From contig JASGKX010000001.1 in the NCBI GenBank assembly GCA_049840475.1, positions 1,488,001 through 1,552,000 of the forward strand: 64,000 bases of DNA. The letters are read 5' to 3'. Position 1 is the first letter of the stretch, and every line of letters begins with the position of its first letter. The position numbers and the translations under genes are program-made. The notes below the pieces were generated by a model. That model ran no database searches. It was not told the origin of the DNA and saw only the letters and a list, made by a program, of their open reading frames with translations. Below are positions 17,881 to 28,345 of this stretch, piece by piece. The stretch comes from JBGVSA01 sp049840475 (GTDB lineage: Bacteria; Pseudomonadota; Gammaproteobacteria; Burkholderiales; Rhodocyclaceae).

Positions 17881-18981
17881 ATGAGCATCAAGGTTGAAAA
17901 CATCCATAAGCAGTTCGGCGACTTCACGGCGCTGGGCGACGTGTCACTCGACTTCCCCTCGGGCGAACTGGTGGCACTGCTGGGGCCGTCGGGCTGCGGC
18001 AAGACGACACTGTTGCGCATCATCGCCGGCCTGGAGCAGGCAGACAGCGGCCGCGTGCTGCTCGATGGCGAGGACGCATCCGACACGCACGTCCGCGAAC
18101 GTCAGGTGGGCTTCGTCTTCCAGCACTACGCGTTGTTCCGTCATATGAGCGTGTTCGACAACGTGGCCTTCGGTCTGCGCGTGAAGCCCAAGAAGCAACG
18201 TCCCCCCGAGGCTGTCATCCGCAAGAAGGTGCACGAACTGCTGGAACTGGTGCAGCTCGATTGGTTGGCGGATCGGTTCCCGTCGCAACTGTCTGGCGGG
18301 CAACGCCAGCGTATCGCGCTGGCCCGTGCGCTGGCGGTAGAGCCGCGCGTGCTGCTGCTGGACGAACCGTTCGGCGCGCTCGACGCCAAGGTGCGCAAGG
18401 AACTGCGCCGCTGGCTGCGCCGCCTGCATGACGAACTGCACATCACGAGCATCTTCGTCACGCACGATCAGGAAGAAGCGCTCGAAGTCTCTGACCGCGT
18501 AGTGCTGATGAATCGTGGCCGCGTCGAGCAGGTGGGCTCGCCCAACGACGTGTATGACTCTCCGGCGACGCCGTTTGTGTATGGTTTCCTTGGTTCGGTG
18601 AATCTCTTCCACGGCCGCGCCGAAGGCGGGCATGTGCATGTCGCCGGCCACACGCACGTGCATGATGGCGAGGCGCTGACCAATGGCGCGGATGTCATCG
18701 CCTTCGCGCGTCCTCACGAGCTGGACATCGTGCCCGAGCAGGGAAATGCATCCGGCATCGCTGCACAGGTCACGCGTATCCTGAGCTTTGGCCCGGTGTC
18801 GCGCATCGAACTGGCCGGACAACCGGGCACAGGTGCGCCGGCCGTGGTGGAAGTCGAACTGGCGCGCCAGCGTGTGCGTGAATTGAATCTGGCCGAGGGC
18901 ACCCGCGTGCGCGTCGTGCCTTCCCAACTAAGAGTATTCGAGCAGCCGGCGCAGACCGTGCAGAAAAGGGTTGCATCATGA
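17881..18981 (+). CDS. cysA: Sulfate/thiosulfate ABC transporter ATPase CysA
   Basis: A 366-residue ATP-binding subunit that powers sulfate import. Walker A is GPSGCGKTT (residues 35-43), the Q-loop lies in VGFVFQHYALF, the signature is LSGGQRQRIALARA, Walker B is VLLLDEPFGALDAK, and the switch histidine is in FVTHDQEEALEV. The last 120 residues form the TOBE-type regulatory domain typical of CysA. The stop overlaps the cysB start (ATGA), making the regulator part of the operon it controls. Confidence 0.96.
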   Translation: MSIKVENIHKQFGDFTALGDVSLDFPSGELVALLGPSGCGKTTLLRIIAGLEQADSGRVLLDGEDASDTHVRERQVGFVFQHYALFRHMSVFDNVAFGLRVKPKKQRPPEAVIRKKVHELLELVQLDWLADRFPSQLSGGQRQRIALARALAVEPRVLLLDEPFGALDAKVRKELRRWLRRLHDELHITSIFVTHDQEEALEVSDRVVLMNRGRVEQVGSPNDVYDSPATPFVYGFLGSVNLFHGRAEGGHVHVAGHTHVHDGEALTNGADVIAFARPHELDIVPEQGNASGIAAQVTRILSFGPVSRIELAGQPGTGAPAVVEVELARQRVRELNLAEGTRVRVVPSQLRVFEQPAQTVQKRVAS

Positions 18982-19916
18982 ACTTTCAGCAGCTTCGCAT
19001 CATTCGCGAAACTGTCCGCCAGCACTTCAACCTGACGGAAGTTGCCAACGCGCTATTCACCTCGCAGTCCGGTGTGAGCAAACACATCAAGGACCTCGAA
19101 GACGAACTGGGCGTTGAACTGTTCGTGCGGCGCGGCAAGCGCCTGCTCGGGCTGACCGAGCCGGGCAAGGAACTGGTGCTGATCGTCGAGCGCATGCTGC
19201 TTGATGCCAAGAACATCAAGCGGCTGGCGGAGCAGTTCAGCCAGCGCGACGAGGGCAAGCTGACCATTGCCACCACGCACACGCAAGCGCGCTACGCGCT
19301 GCCGCGCGTGGTGACGAAATTCAAGCAGGCTTTCCCCAAGGTGCACCTCGAACTCCATCAGGTCAGCCCGGCGGAAATCGTCGACATGCTCCAGAGTGGC
19401 GACGCCGACATCGGCATTGCAACGGAATCGCTCGAAGGGCAGGCGGACATTGCGTCGTTCCCGTTCTATACCTGGAACCACGCCGTGGTCGTGCCGCGCG
19501 AGCATCCGCTCAACACGGTCAAGCCGCTCACGCTGGAGGCGGTGGCGGAGTATCCGCTGATCACGTATCACGAGGGCTATACGGGCCGCGCGACGATCGA
19601 CAACACGTTCCAGCGCGCCAGCCTGTCGCCGGACATCGTGATGTCTGCGCTGGATGCGGATGTCATCAAGACCTATGTGGAATTGGGGCTGGGGATCGGC
19701 ATCATTGCGTCGATGGCTTACAACGCCGAGAAGGACGATGCGCTGCGCCTGCTGGAGAGCAGCCATCTGTTCGAGGAGAACACGACGCGTATTGCTGTAC
19801 GGCGCGGGCATTACTTGCGCGGGTTTGGGTTCGCGTTCATTGAGTATTGCTCGCCGTCGCTGACGGCGGCGGTGATCCGACCGGCGATTACGCCGGGGAG
19901 AGATGCGGAGGAGTAG
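18978..19916 (+). CDS. cysB: LysR-type regulator CysB
   Basis: A 312-residue LysR-family activator of sulfate assimilation genes. The N-terminal winged HTH reads LTEVANALFTSQSGVSKHIKDLEDELG. The effector domain has the CysB-specific patch TTHTQARYALPRVVTKFKQAFP and ITYHEGYTGR, expected to bind N-acetylserine or sulfate/thiosulfate. Translation is coupled to cysA by a four-base overlap, a layout known in Burkholderia-type genomes that allows autoregulation. A structured repeat region follows after about 120 bases. Confidence 0.96.
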   Translation: MNFQQLRIIRETVRQHFNLTEVANALFTSQSGVSKHIKDLEDELGVELFVRRGKRLLGLTEPGKELVLIVERMLLDAKNIKRLAEQFSQRDEGKLTIATTHTQARYALPRVVTKFKQAFPKVHLELHQVSPAEIVDMLQSGDADIGIATESLEGQADIASFPFYTWNHAVVVPREHPLNTVKPLTLEAVAEYPLITYHEGYTGRATIDNTFQRASLSPDIVMSALDADVIKTYVELGLGIGIIASMAYNAEKDDALRLLESSHLFEENTTRIAVRRGHYLRGFGFAFIEYCSPSLTAAVIRPAITPGRDAEE

Positions 19917-21105
19917 GGGGCGGTAGCCTTTGCGGCGCCTTGATCGGGGTGCCGTTTCTGCTTGCTGCGGTTGGTCGTGGGGAGCAATGGCGGGGCGTCA
20001 TCCGCCATTGCTCCCATGCGCGCAGCGTTGAAGGGCCCTTTCTTGCCTTTTGGTTGGTTGTTCGGGCTTGGTCTCGATTGCTTGGGTACGTTGGCCGGGA
20101 GTTCGCCCCGGCGGGCGAGTAACTTTCTTGTCCCCGACAAGAAAGTCACCAAAGAAGCGGCCCCACAGCCTCGCCCGCCTTCGGCGGGTCCCCTGCGCTG
20201 CGCGGTCGAGAAGGCGGCTGCGGAACTCGCCCTTCGGGCTCAGACAGTCCTCGCCGACGGCTCCGCCGCAACCTTATCGCCCTGTGCTGCTCGGCGACGC
20301 TGAATGGGGTGCCCACAGCGAACAAAGTGGTTGTTCAGGCGAAAGGCAAAAGCCCCTGTTTTTAGCTGTTCGCGCTTCTGCTGGCACCTTCACCAATCTG
20401 CTGTCATCGCTGATCGAGAAACGTCGTCAGTTCAAAAACGGCGGATGACGCTTCGCTTGTCCGCCCTCTGTGCTAACCGGCATCCAAGACCTCACTGCGT
20501 GTGCTTTGCATTGCATGCACGACACGAAGCACACGATGAAGAGGTTTTAGCTCCGCGCATATTCAGGTGTTTGCTATGGCCGGCCCCTTTTGAGCCGCCG
20601 AGCAACGCAGGCAAGTCAGGTTGCCCGCGTAGCGGGTCGGCGAGGACTGTCTGAGCCCGAAGGGCGAGTTCCGCAGCCGCCTGACTTGACGAGTCGCGCA
20701 GGGGACCAGCCGTAGGCTGGCGGCGATGTAGGGGTCGCTTTCTTGGTGACTTCTTTGTCGATAACAAAGAAGTTACTCGCCCGCCGGGGCGAACTCCCGG
20801 CCGTCGAGCGCTAGCAGTCGCGACTGCCCCAAGAATAGCGAAGCACTGCGCAAGAGAGTCCCCTCAGCGACAACCACTCGCCTCCGAGGATAACTCCCGG
20901 CTATCGAGCATTGGCAATCGAGGCTACCGTTGAGCAACAGAGGCCCAAACAGGAAGGGCCATTCTCGCTGCACTCTGATCAATCCATTCGCGACTACATG
21001 AGGCGCGTCTTCGGGGCGTCTGCGTCAGCACTTACGAACCGTTGGGAGCCGCATTGCGCCAACCAAGGAAGCGCTCCAAAAGCGGGCGAGCGCAACACGC
21101 GTCTA
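19917..21105. other. Gene-less region between convergent cysB and dehydratase genes
   Basis: About 1.2 kb without a credible gene. Short open frames exist but their codons follow the repeats, not protein constraints. The core (20037-20822) is the composite repeat annotated separately. From 20823 to about 20945 there are degraded fragments of the same element, for example an ACTCCCGGCTATCGAGC stretch near 20890. 20946-21105 shows nothing recognisable. Confidence 0.8.
20037..20822 (+). repeat. Composite structured repeat, copy 1
   Basis: A non-coding element of about 0.79 kb. Two half-elements face each other: A (about 20037-20365, plus strand) and B (about 20580-20822, minus strand), with a 0.2 kb centre that has its own GGCGGATGACG...TCCGCC hairpin. 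Each half contains a terminal hairpin (20122-20146; 20749-20773), a middle hairpin (20174-20188; 20706-20720) and an outer stem (20208-20214 with 20272-20278; 20613-20620 with 20690-20697) enclosing a conserved GCCC-TTC-GGGC loop. A second, inverted copy lies at 40779-41576. No transposase gene and no clear target duplication are seen. Confidence 0.85.
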
Positions 21106-22830
<1,725 letters not shown>

Positions 22831-23102
22831 GGTGCGGCGGGAAAGTAGCGGAACGCTGCGTCGATGGTGTCGGCGCGGATCGGGCTTGTCAAACGTATTT
22901 GTGTGCGATGTTCGCGCGACCGATATCGGTTTTGCATGGCTCGGACTCATGGCGATGCCTGCCCGTGGGTATGCCCACGCGTCGGCTTGCCCGCCATGTC
23001 GTAGAATCCCGCAGTTGTCGCGGAGCGGGTTACAAATCGACTAGGTGTCAGGCAAAATCCGCCGAACGCTCAGTGCCTCGAGCACCTATACAAGGAGACG
23101 AC

Positions 23103-23819
23103 ATGGCCGACTACCAGCCCGGCAAAAGAGCAGCAGGTGTCAATCGCGTTGATACGGTATATGCCGGCATCATCGATGCGATGTCCAACGGGGACTACCC
23201 GGAACAAAGCCGCCTGCCGACCGAAACCGAACTGGCACAACAGTACGGCGTGTCGCGCCCGACAGTGCGCGAAGCGTTGTCGCGCTTGCGCCTGGACGGC
23301 CTGATCGCGTCGCGGCGGGGCTCCGGCAGCTACGTGCTGCGCCGGCCCGATCGCAACATCAAACGTTTTGCGCCCATCGAAAGCCTTGCCGATGTGCAGC
23401 GGTGCTTTGCGTTCCGGATTGCGCTGGAGTCGGCGGCCGCCGGGTTGGCTGCCGAACTGCGCACGCCGCGCGACCTGGAAGATATCCGTCGCGCGCTCGA
23501 GCAACTCGACCGCGTGCGGGAGTCCGACCTCGGTGTGGACGAGGATCGCGACTTTCATGTGTCGATCGCTCGCGCTTCGCAGAACGTGTTCTTCGTCACC
23601 GCGCTGGAAATGATCGCCGATCAAATGCGTGTGGCAATGCAACTGTCGCGCAGCCTGTCGCTCGAAAAGAGCCGCAGCCGCCGCGAACTGGTGCAGGCTG
23701 AGCACCGCGAGATCGTCACCGCTATCGAAAAAGGTTCGGCGACCGACGCGGCCGAAGCGATGCGCCTGCATCTGGGTAACGCGCGCCGCCGTCTGTTCGA
23801 AGGGCCGCAGTCGCAATAG
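23103..23819 (+). CDS. GntR-family regulator, FCD (FadR) subfamily
   Basis: A 238-residue repressor-type protein. The N-terminal winged helix (RLPTETELAQQYGVSRPTVREALSRLRLDGLIASRRGSGSYV) is a textbook GntR domain. The helical FCD domain follows, with metal/ligand positions around D-RDFHVSIARAS and AEHREIVTAIEKG. An AAGGAGA ribosome site at about 23090-23098 fixes the start. FCD regulators usually respond to sugar acids or carboxylates, so it probably controls the divergent dehydratase, the lactonase downstream and perhaps the TRAP genes. Confidence 0.9.
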   Translation: MADYQPGKRAAGVNRVDTVYAGIIDAMSNGDYPEQSRLPTETELAQQYGVSRPTVREALSRLRLDGLIASRRGSGSYVLRRPDRNIKRFAPIESLADVQRCFAFRIALESAAAGLAAELRTPRDLEDIRRALEQLDRVRESDLGVDEDRDFHVSIARASQNVFFVTALEMIADQMRVAMQLSRSLSLEKSRSRRELVQAEHREIVTAIEKGSATDAAEAMRLHLGNARRRLFEGPQSQ

Positions 23820-23906
23820 TTGCACTGGCCGGAACGAGTCCGGTCACCGAGACGACCGCCACTCGACGAAGTGGCGGCGATCAACCCTCCCTCCCCGGAG
23901 CAGTAC

Positions 23907-24812
23907 ATGAATCCCCGCCGCCTGGCCTTTGGCCCGGAGTCCGCCATCTCGCCACAGTTTCGGTGCGCGACTGGCGAGAGTCCCCTATGGCATCCCGATG
24001 ACGAAGCGTTCTACTGGGTCGATATCCCTGCCGCGACCATCCACCGTTTTCGGCCTTCCGATGGGGCAACAGCGCAGTGGCGCTTGCCCGAAGCGATCGG
24101 CTGCATCGCGCGCAGAGCCGGCGCGGGCAGGCTGATCGCCGCCTGCGAGCGCAGTATCTTTGCCGTCGATCTGAACGAGGCAGGCGGCGTCGGGCTACAT
24201 ACGCTCGCGACATTCGATATGCCGCTGCCCGGCATGCGCTTCAATGACGGTCGCTGCGACCGGCAAGGCCGTTTCTGGGTCGGCACGGTGCTGATGGGAC
24301 CGCAACGCCGCACGGTGGGCCAGATGCTGCGGCTGGATGAGCGCGGCCTGCAACGTACGGGCGTCGATGGACTGGCGGTTCCGAACGGGCTGGCCTTCAG
24401 TCCGGATGGCCGCACCATGTACCTGTCGGATGCGGCAATCGAGTCGCGCACCGTATGGGCCTTCGACTACGACATCGATGAAGGCGTGCCGTCGAACAAG
24501 CGCGTGTTCATCGATATGGCCATGCATGGGGGGCGGCCCGATGGTGCCACGGTGGACGCGGACGGCTGCTACTGGATCTGCGCCATCGACGGCGGGCGCG
24601 TATTGCGCTTCACGCCGAACGGTCTGCTCGACACCATGATCGACCTGCCCACCCGTACCCCGACCATGGCGGCGTTCGGTGGCGCCGCCATGAGGACGCT
24701 GCTGCTCACTTCGCTGGCCCGCAAGACAGAGAGCGACGATTGGGCGGGGGCTGTATTTCTTTCCGAAATGCCAATGCAAGGGCTGACGGATACGTCCTTT
24801 TGCTATAACTAA
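23907..24812 (+). CDS. SMP-30/gluconolactonase-family sugar lactonase
   Basis: A 301-residue six-bladed propeller lactonase that would hydrolyse an aldonolactone to the aldonate used by the dehydratase. Family landmarks are TGESPLWHPDDEAFYWVDI near the N-terminus (metal-binding Glu), RFNDGRCDRQGRFWVGT (Asn/Asp metal ligands), VPNGLAFSPDGRTMYLSDA and PDGATVDADGCYW. The start at 23907 has a GGAG site eight bases upstream; the first 29 codons of the longer frame are not lactonase-like. The 87-base gap from gntR suggests co-transcription. A perfect palindrome overlaps its stop codon. Confidence 0.88.
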   Translation: MNPRRLAFGPESAISPQFRCATGESPLWHPDDEAFYWVDIPAATIHRFRPSDGATAQWRLPEAIGCIARRAGAGRLIAACERSIFAVDLNEAGGVGLHTLATFDMPLPGMRFNDGRCDRQGRFWVGTVLMGPQRRTVGQMLRLDERGLQRTGVDGLAVPNGLAFSPDGRTMYLSDAAIESRTVWAFDYDIDEGVPSNKRVFIDMAMHGGRPDGATVDADGCYWICAIDGGRVLRFTPNGLLDTMIDLPTRTPTMAAFGGAAMRTLLLTSLARKTESDDWAGAVFLSEMPMQGLTDTSFCYN

Positions 24813-24820
24813 CTAGTTAG
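24809..24820. promoter_or_regulatory. Palindrome overlapping the lactonase stop codon
   Basis: CTAACTAGTTAG is a perfect 12-base palindrome in an otherwise A+T-rich stretch upstream of the first TRAP operon. It could be an operator. No second copy was found in the window. Confidence 0.3.
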
Positions 24821-24928
24821 CAGACGAGTGTTGTATTTGTTACACGCGGCACCGGATTTTGCTGTCAAAGAGAGCGACGTCTCGCCTGCTGATAGGTGGT
24901 TTCTGACGTTCACATCGTAAATCTCACT

Positions 24929-24936
24929 TGTATACA
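24929..24936. promoter_or_regulatory. Candidate GntR/FCD operator upstream of dctP1
   Basis: The palindrome TGTATACA, within CTTGTATACAGG, fits the general FadR-subfamily pattern T-x-GT-x-AC-x-A. A related half-site, CCTATACAAGG, occurs at about 23084-23094 just before gntR. The rest of 24813-25151 is non-coding and A+T-rich, and must contain the TRAP operon promoter. Confidence 0.35.
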
Positions 24937-25151
24937 GGCTTTCCCTAGGGCCTTTTGGCAGGAGTTTCGAATCAATTTTGATAATTCGCAAAGAGACGTT
25001 GTTTATGGCCGCACGTAACAGTCTGTAAGGATTGTTTGCGGAAATTTTTCTGCACAATCATTTCCGCGTCGCGTGGAGCAATGTGCGACACCCCCGCTTT
25101 TTTGTGATGACCATGAAGCCGCGCAAGTGGCATTTGATGGAGACAAGATCG

Positions 25152-26123
25152 ATGCGTATGAAGTATCTGGTGGCCGCCGTGATGGCCGTGGGTCTGGTGA
25201 ACGGCGCTGTTGCCGCTGACAAGGTTGTGCTGAAGGTGTCCGAGATCTGGGGCGAGGATTACCCCAACACCAAGGCTCTGCGCTGGATGAGCGATCAGTT
25301 GGCGAAGAAGTCCAACGGCCGCATCGAGCTGCAGGTGTACTCGAACGGTACGCTCGGTACCGAGAAGGAAGTCATTGAACAGGTGAAGATGGGTGCGCTG
25401 GCCATGGCGCGCGTGCCGGGCAACCTGATGAACAACATCTGCCCTGAAACGCTGGTGCCCAGCCTGCCGTTCCTGTTCCGCTCGGTCGACCACATGCACA
25501 AGGCACTGGCCAGCCCGGCTGGCGAGAAGATCCTGCACTCGTGCGATGCCAAGGGCTACGTTGGCCTGGCCTACTACGACAGCGGCACGCGTTCGATCTA
25601 CTCCAAGAAGGAAGTCAAGACGCTGGCCGACACCAAGGGTATGAAGCTGCGCGTTCAGCAGTCCGACCTGATGGTGGCGATGGCTCAAGCCATGGGTGCC
25701 AACCCGTCGCCGATGCCCATGGGTGAGGTCTACACCGGTCTGCGTACTGGCCTGATCGACGCTGCCGAAAACAACTACCCGTCGTACGAAAGCGCCAAGC
25801 ACTACGAATCGGCTCCGTTCTACAACAAGACGGAACACCTGATGAGCCCGGAAATGGTGATCTTCTCCAAGCGTATTTGGGACAAGCTCACCCCGGCCGA
25901 CCAGAAGCTGATCGCCGAAACGGCCAAGGCTTCGACGGACGTGCAACGCAAGTTCTGGGACGAGCGCGAAAAGCAGTCGTATGACATCGTCGTGAAGGCA
26001 GGTGCGAAGATCGTCGAAGTCGACAAGAAGCAATTCCAGGACGCCATGAAGCCGGTTTACGACAAGTTCATGACCACCCCGGAGCTGAAGGGTCTGGTGA
26101 AGTCCATTCAGGACGTCAAGTAA
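25152..26123 (+). CDS. dctP: TRAP transporter substrate-binding protein DctP (system 1)
   Basis: A 323-residue periplasmic receptor. The signal peptide is MRMKYLVAAVMAVGLVNGAVAA with cleavage after AVAA. DctP features are VYSNGTLGTEKEVIEQVKMGALAMARV, the arginine-containing MKLRVQQSDL segment that normally contacts the substrate carboxylate, and GLIDAAENNYPSYES. A GGAG site nine bases upstream supports the start. It differs from system 2 DctP at roughly a third of positions, including near the ligand site (RVPGNLMNN versus RVNISPLNN), so the two receptors probably bind different acids. A terminator separates it from dctQ. Confidence 0.92.
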   Translation: MRMKYLVAAVMAVGLVNGAVAADKVVLKVSEIWGEDYPNTKALRWMSDQLAKKSNGRIELQVYSNGTLGTEKEVIEQVKMGALAMARVPGNLMNNICPETLVPSLPFLFRSVDHMHKALASPAGEKILHSCDAKGYVGLAYYDSGTRSIYSKKEVKTLADTKGMKLRVQQSDLMVAMAQAMGANPSPMPMGEVYTGLRTGLIDAAENNYPSYESAKHYESAPFYNKTEHLMSPEMVIFSKRIWDKLTPADQKLIAETAKASTDVQRKFWDEREKQSYDIVVKAGAKIVEVDKKQFQDAMKPVYDKFMTTPELKGLVKSIQDVK

Positions 26124-26154
26124 TCAGTAACGCTGCGCCATAAGCAGTCGTACG

Positions 26155-26182
26155 CCCGGCCGGGTTCTCCGGCCGGGTTTTT
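26155..26182 (+). terminator. Intercistronic terminator between dctP1 and dctQ1
   Basis: CCCGGCCGG (26155-26163), loop GTTCT, CCGGCCGGG (26169-26177), then TTTTT. It would end most transcripts after dctP or protect its 3' end. An equivalent stem occurs in the second TRAP operon. Confidence 0.85.
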
Positions 26183-26211
26183 ACCCCCTTGTTTCAAGGA
26201 AGGAATCGCAG

Positions 26212-26700
26212 ATGTATACAACGATCTGCGCAACGATCTCGCGCGTCTGTCTGAAGATCGCGACGGTCGGGCTTGGGCTCGTCATTTTGTGCGTGCTCTA
26301 TCAAGTGTTCGGTCGCTACGTCCTCAACGACACGCCGACCTGGGCCGAAGCGCTGGCACTGCTGCTGGTGCTGTACGTGACCATGCTCGGCACCGCCGTG
26401 GGCGTGCGTGACGCTGGCCACATCGGCATGGAATCGCTGCTGGCGATCTGCCCGCAGCCGTACAAGACCTGGCTGGAAATCTTCATCCACGCGCTGGTTG
26501 CGTTCTTCGCCTGCTGCATGACGTACAACGGCGCGTTCCTCGCGTCCGAAGGGATGGACATCCGCATCCCGACGCTGCCGCTCCCCGAAGGTCTCTACAA
26601 CATTCCGATCACCATTGCTGGCGTTCTGATCTTTATGTTCTCGATCGAACACATCATTGCGCTCGTCCGCGGCACCGAGGTTGAACCGTCATGGCACTGA
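26212..26700 (+). CDS. dctQ: TRAP transporter small permease DctQ (system 1)
   Basis: A 162-residue membrane protein with four predicted helices. The DctQ consensus is seen in LYQVFGRYVLNDTPTWAEALALLLVLYVTMLGTAVGVRDAGHIGMES. It forms the membrane complex with DctM. Its last four codons overlap dctM (ATGGCACTGA). By my count it is about 86% identical to the second DctQ; differences concentrate in the periplasmic loop ASEGMDIRIPTLPLPEG. Confidence 0.92.
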   Translation: MYTTICATISRVCLKIATVGLGLVILCVLYQVFGRYVLNDTPTWAEALALLLVLYVTMLGTAVGVRDAGHIGMESLLAICPQPYKTWLEIFIHALVAFFACCMTYNGAFLASEGMDIRIPTLPLPEGLYNIPITIAGVLIFMFSIEHIIALVRGTEVEPSWH

Positions 26701-27971
26701 CAATTCTCTGTTTGAGCTTTTTCGCAGCGCTCGTCCTGGGCGTACCGGTGGTGTTCGCCATCGGCCTGTCGGCCGTTGCGACGATCCTGTATGAAGGCCT
26801 GCCCATGGCCGTGGTCTTCCAGAAGATGACCGGCGGCATGCAGGTGTTCACCTTCCTGGCGATCCCGTTCTTCATCATGGCGGGCGAGCTGATGCTGCTG
26901 GGCGGTATCGCCGAGCGCATCGTGAACTTCGCCAAGGCGATCATCGGCCACGTGCGCGGCGGTCTGGGCATGGCGAACGTGGTGGCCTGTACGCTGTTCG
27001 GTGGTGTGTCCGGCTCTCCGGTGGCTGACGTGTCGGCCATGGGCGGCGTGCTGATCCCGTCGATGAAGCGTGAAGGCTACGACGCTGACTACGCGGTGAA
27101 CGTGACCACCCACGCGGCACTGGTGGGCGCGCTGATGCCGACCTCGCACAACATCATCATCTACACGCTGGCTTGCGGCGGCATGGCTTCGGTCACCTCG
27201 CTGATCCTGGCTGGTATCGTGCCGGCGCTGATCCTGATGGTGTGTAACCTGGCTGCGGCCTATTACGTTGCCATCAAGCGCGGCTACCCCTCGGGTTCGT
27301 TCCCGGGCTGGAACGCCGTCGGGCGCACGCTGGCTTCTGCCATGCCGGGCCTGTTCGTGGTGGTGATCATCGTGGCCGGTATTCTGTCCGGGGTGTTCAC
27401 GGCAACCGAGTCGGCCTCCGTCGCGGTGCTGTACGCACTGCTGCTGACCACGCTGGTGTACCGCAGCCTGACCTTCGATCAGTTCGTGAAAGCCCTGGCC
27501 CACACAGTGAAGAAGACCGGCGTGGTGCTGGCGCTGATCGGTATTTCGGCGACCTTCGGTTACTTCATCGCCTATTACCAGATCGCTGAGCTGACCGGCC
27601 AGGCACTGGCAACGCTGACCAACAACCCGTGGATGATCTTCTTCATGATCAACATCATCCTGTTCTTGTTGGGCACGTTCCTGGACATGGCGCCGACCAT
27701 CCTGGTGTGCACGCCGATCTTCCTGCCCATCGCCATGAAGTACGGCATGGACCCGACCCAGTTCGGCATCATGATGCTGCTTAACTGCGCACTTGGCCTG
27801 AACACGCCGCCGGTGGGTACGACGCAGTTCATTGGTTGCGCGATCGGAGAGATCTCGGTCGAGAAGGTCATGAAGTCGATCCTGCCGTTCTACACGGCAC
27901 TGGCTGCGACCATGTTCGCTGTGACGTTCATCCCGGCTGTGTCGATGACCCTGCCGCGACTGTTCCACTAA
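26691..27971 (+). CDS. dctM: TRAP transporter large permease DctM (system 1)
   Basis: A 426-residue Na+-coupled transport subunit with about 11-12 helices. Family signatures include GVPVVFAIGLSAVATIL, FLAIPFFIMAGELM, CTLFGGVSGSPVADVSAMG, IPSMKREGYDADYAVNVTTHAAL and ALGLNTPPVGTTQF. I count about 15 differences from DctM of system 2 over 426 residues, much closer than the two DctP proteins, so the duplication is recent or the gene has been homogenised. A strong terminator follows. Confidence 0.94.
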   Translation: MALTILCLSFFAALVLGVPVVFAIGLSAVATILYEGLPMAVVFQKMTGGMQVFTFLAIPFFIMAGELMLLGGIAERIVNFAKAIIGHVRGGLGMANVVACTLFGGVSGSPVADVSAMGGVLIPSMKREGYDADYAVNVTTHAALVGALMPTSHNIIIYTLACGGMASVTSLILAGIVPALILMVCNLAAAYYVAIKRGYPSGSFPGWNAVGRTLASAMPGLFVVVIIVAGILSGVFTATESASVAVLYALLLTTLVYRSLTFDQFVKALAHTVKKTGVVLALIGISATFGYFIAYYQIAELTGQALATLTNNPWMIFFMINIILFLLGTFLDMAPTILVCTPIFLPIAMKYGMDPTQFGIMMLLNCALGLNTPPVGTTQFIGCAIGEISVEKVMKSILPFYTALAATMFAVTFIPAVSMTLPRLFH

Positions 27972-27991
27972 GCAGAACGCGCTCCAGACAA

Positions 27992-28026
27992 ACGCCCCGT
28001 CCTCGCAAGAGGCGGGGCGTTGTTGT
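27992..28026 (+). terminator. Terminator of TRAP operon 1
   Basis: A stem built from ACGCCCCG plus CCTC, loop GCAA, and GAGG plus CGGGGCGT (27992-28020), followed by a T-rich TGTTGTTT. The same sequence ends TRAP operon 2, so it was duplicated together with dctM. Confidence 0.85.
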
Positions 28027-28105
28027 TTGGGCGACAACCCTATGCCAGGCGGGGCTTTGCGGGTGGTTAATACCGGTAAACCCGTAAATTTTTCAAGTAG
28101 ATATG

Positions 28106-28140
28106 CCCGATATGGCATGACGCCATATCGGGTTTTTTTT
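28106..28140 (+). terminator. Second terminator or operator-like inverted repeat between TRAP operons
   Basis: CCCGATATGGC (28106-28116), loop ATGAC, GCCATATCGGG (28122-28132), then eight T. A perfect 11-bp stem. It insulates operon 2 from operon 1. The remaining bases to 28345 are A+T-rich and should hold the promoter of operon 2; no clear operator is seen. Confidence 0.85.
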
Positions 28141-28345
28141 ATTTGTTCTGCTGATAGTCAAATAAACGTAGTTTTCAGTAAAAGGCGTGTTATCTTTTCG
28201 CCGCCTCGGACTTGTCAGTTTTTTATGGCGTTTAACGCGATGCTTTCTGACAACTCCGGCTAAAGATCCCAACGGAGAGCAGCCGTACGCACGGCTGGTG
28301 GGGGTCCATTCGTTCCGGCAAGTCCTATCGAAGGAGACTTACAAC

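Noticed and set aside
20037..20654. Short open frames inside the composite repeats, with peptides such as LALRAQTVLADP
   Set aside because: The same DNA appears in both orientations and frames at the second locus. Conservation follows stems rather than codons, so these are not genes.
19917..21105. Insertion sequence or prophage remnant in the repeat region
   Set aside because: No transposase or integrase fragment and no target-site duplication can be seen. The repeat is made of hairpins, not of coding sequence.
26595..28118. Long open frame on the minus strand (about 500 codons) opposite dctM1, and its equivalents opposite dctM2, dctP2 and the module flavoproteins
   Set aside because: These are antisense shadows produced by strong third-position GC bias. 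Translations are His/Arg/Gln-rich with no domain signal, while the plus strand has well-known families.
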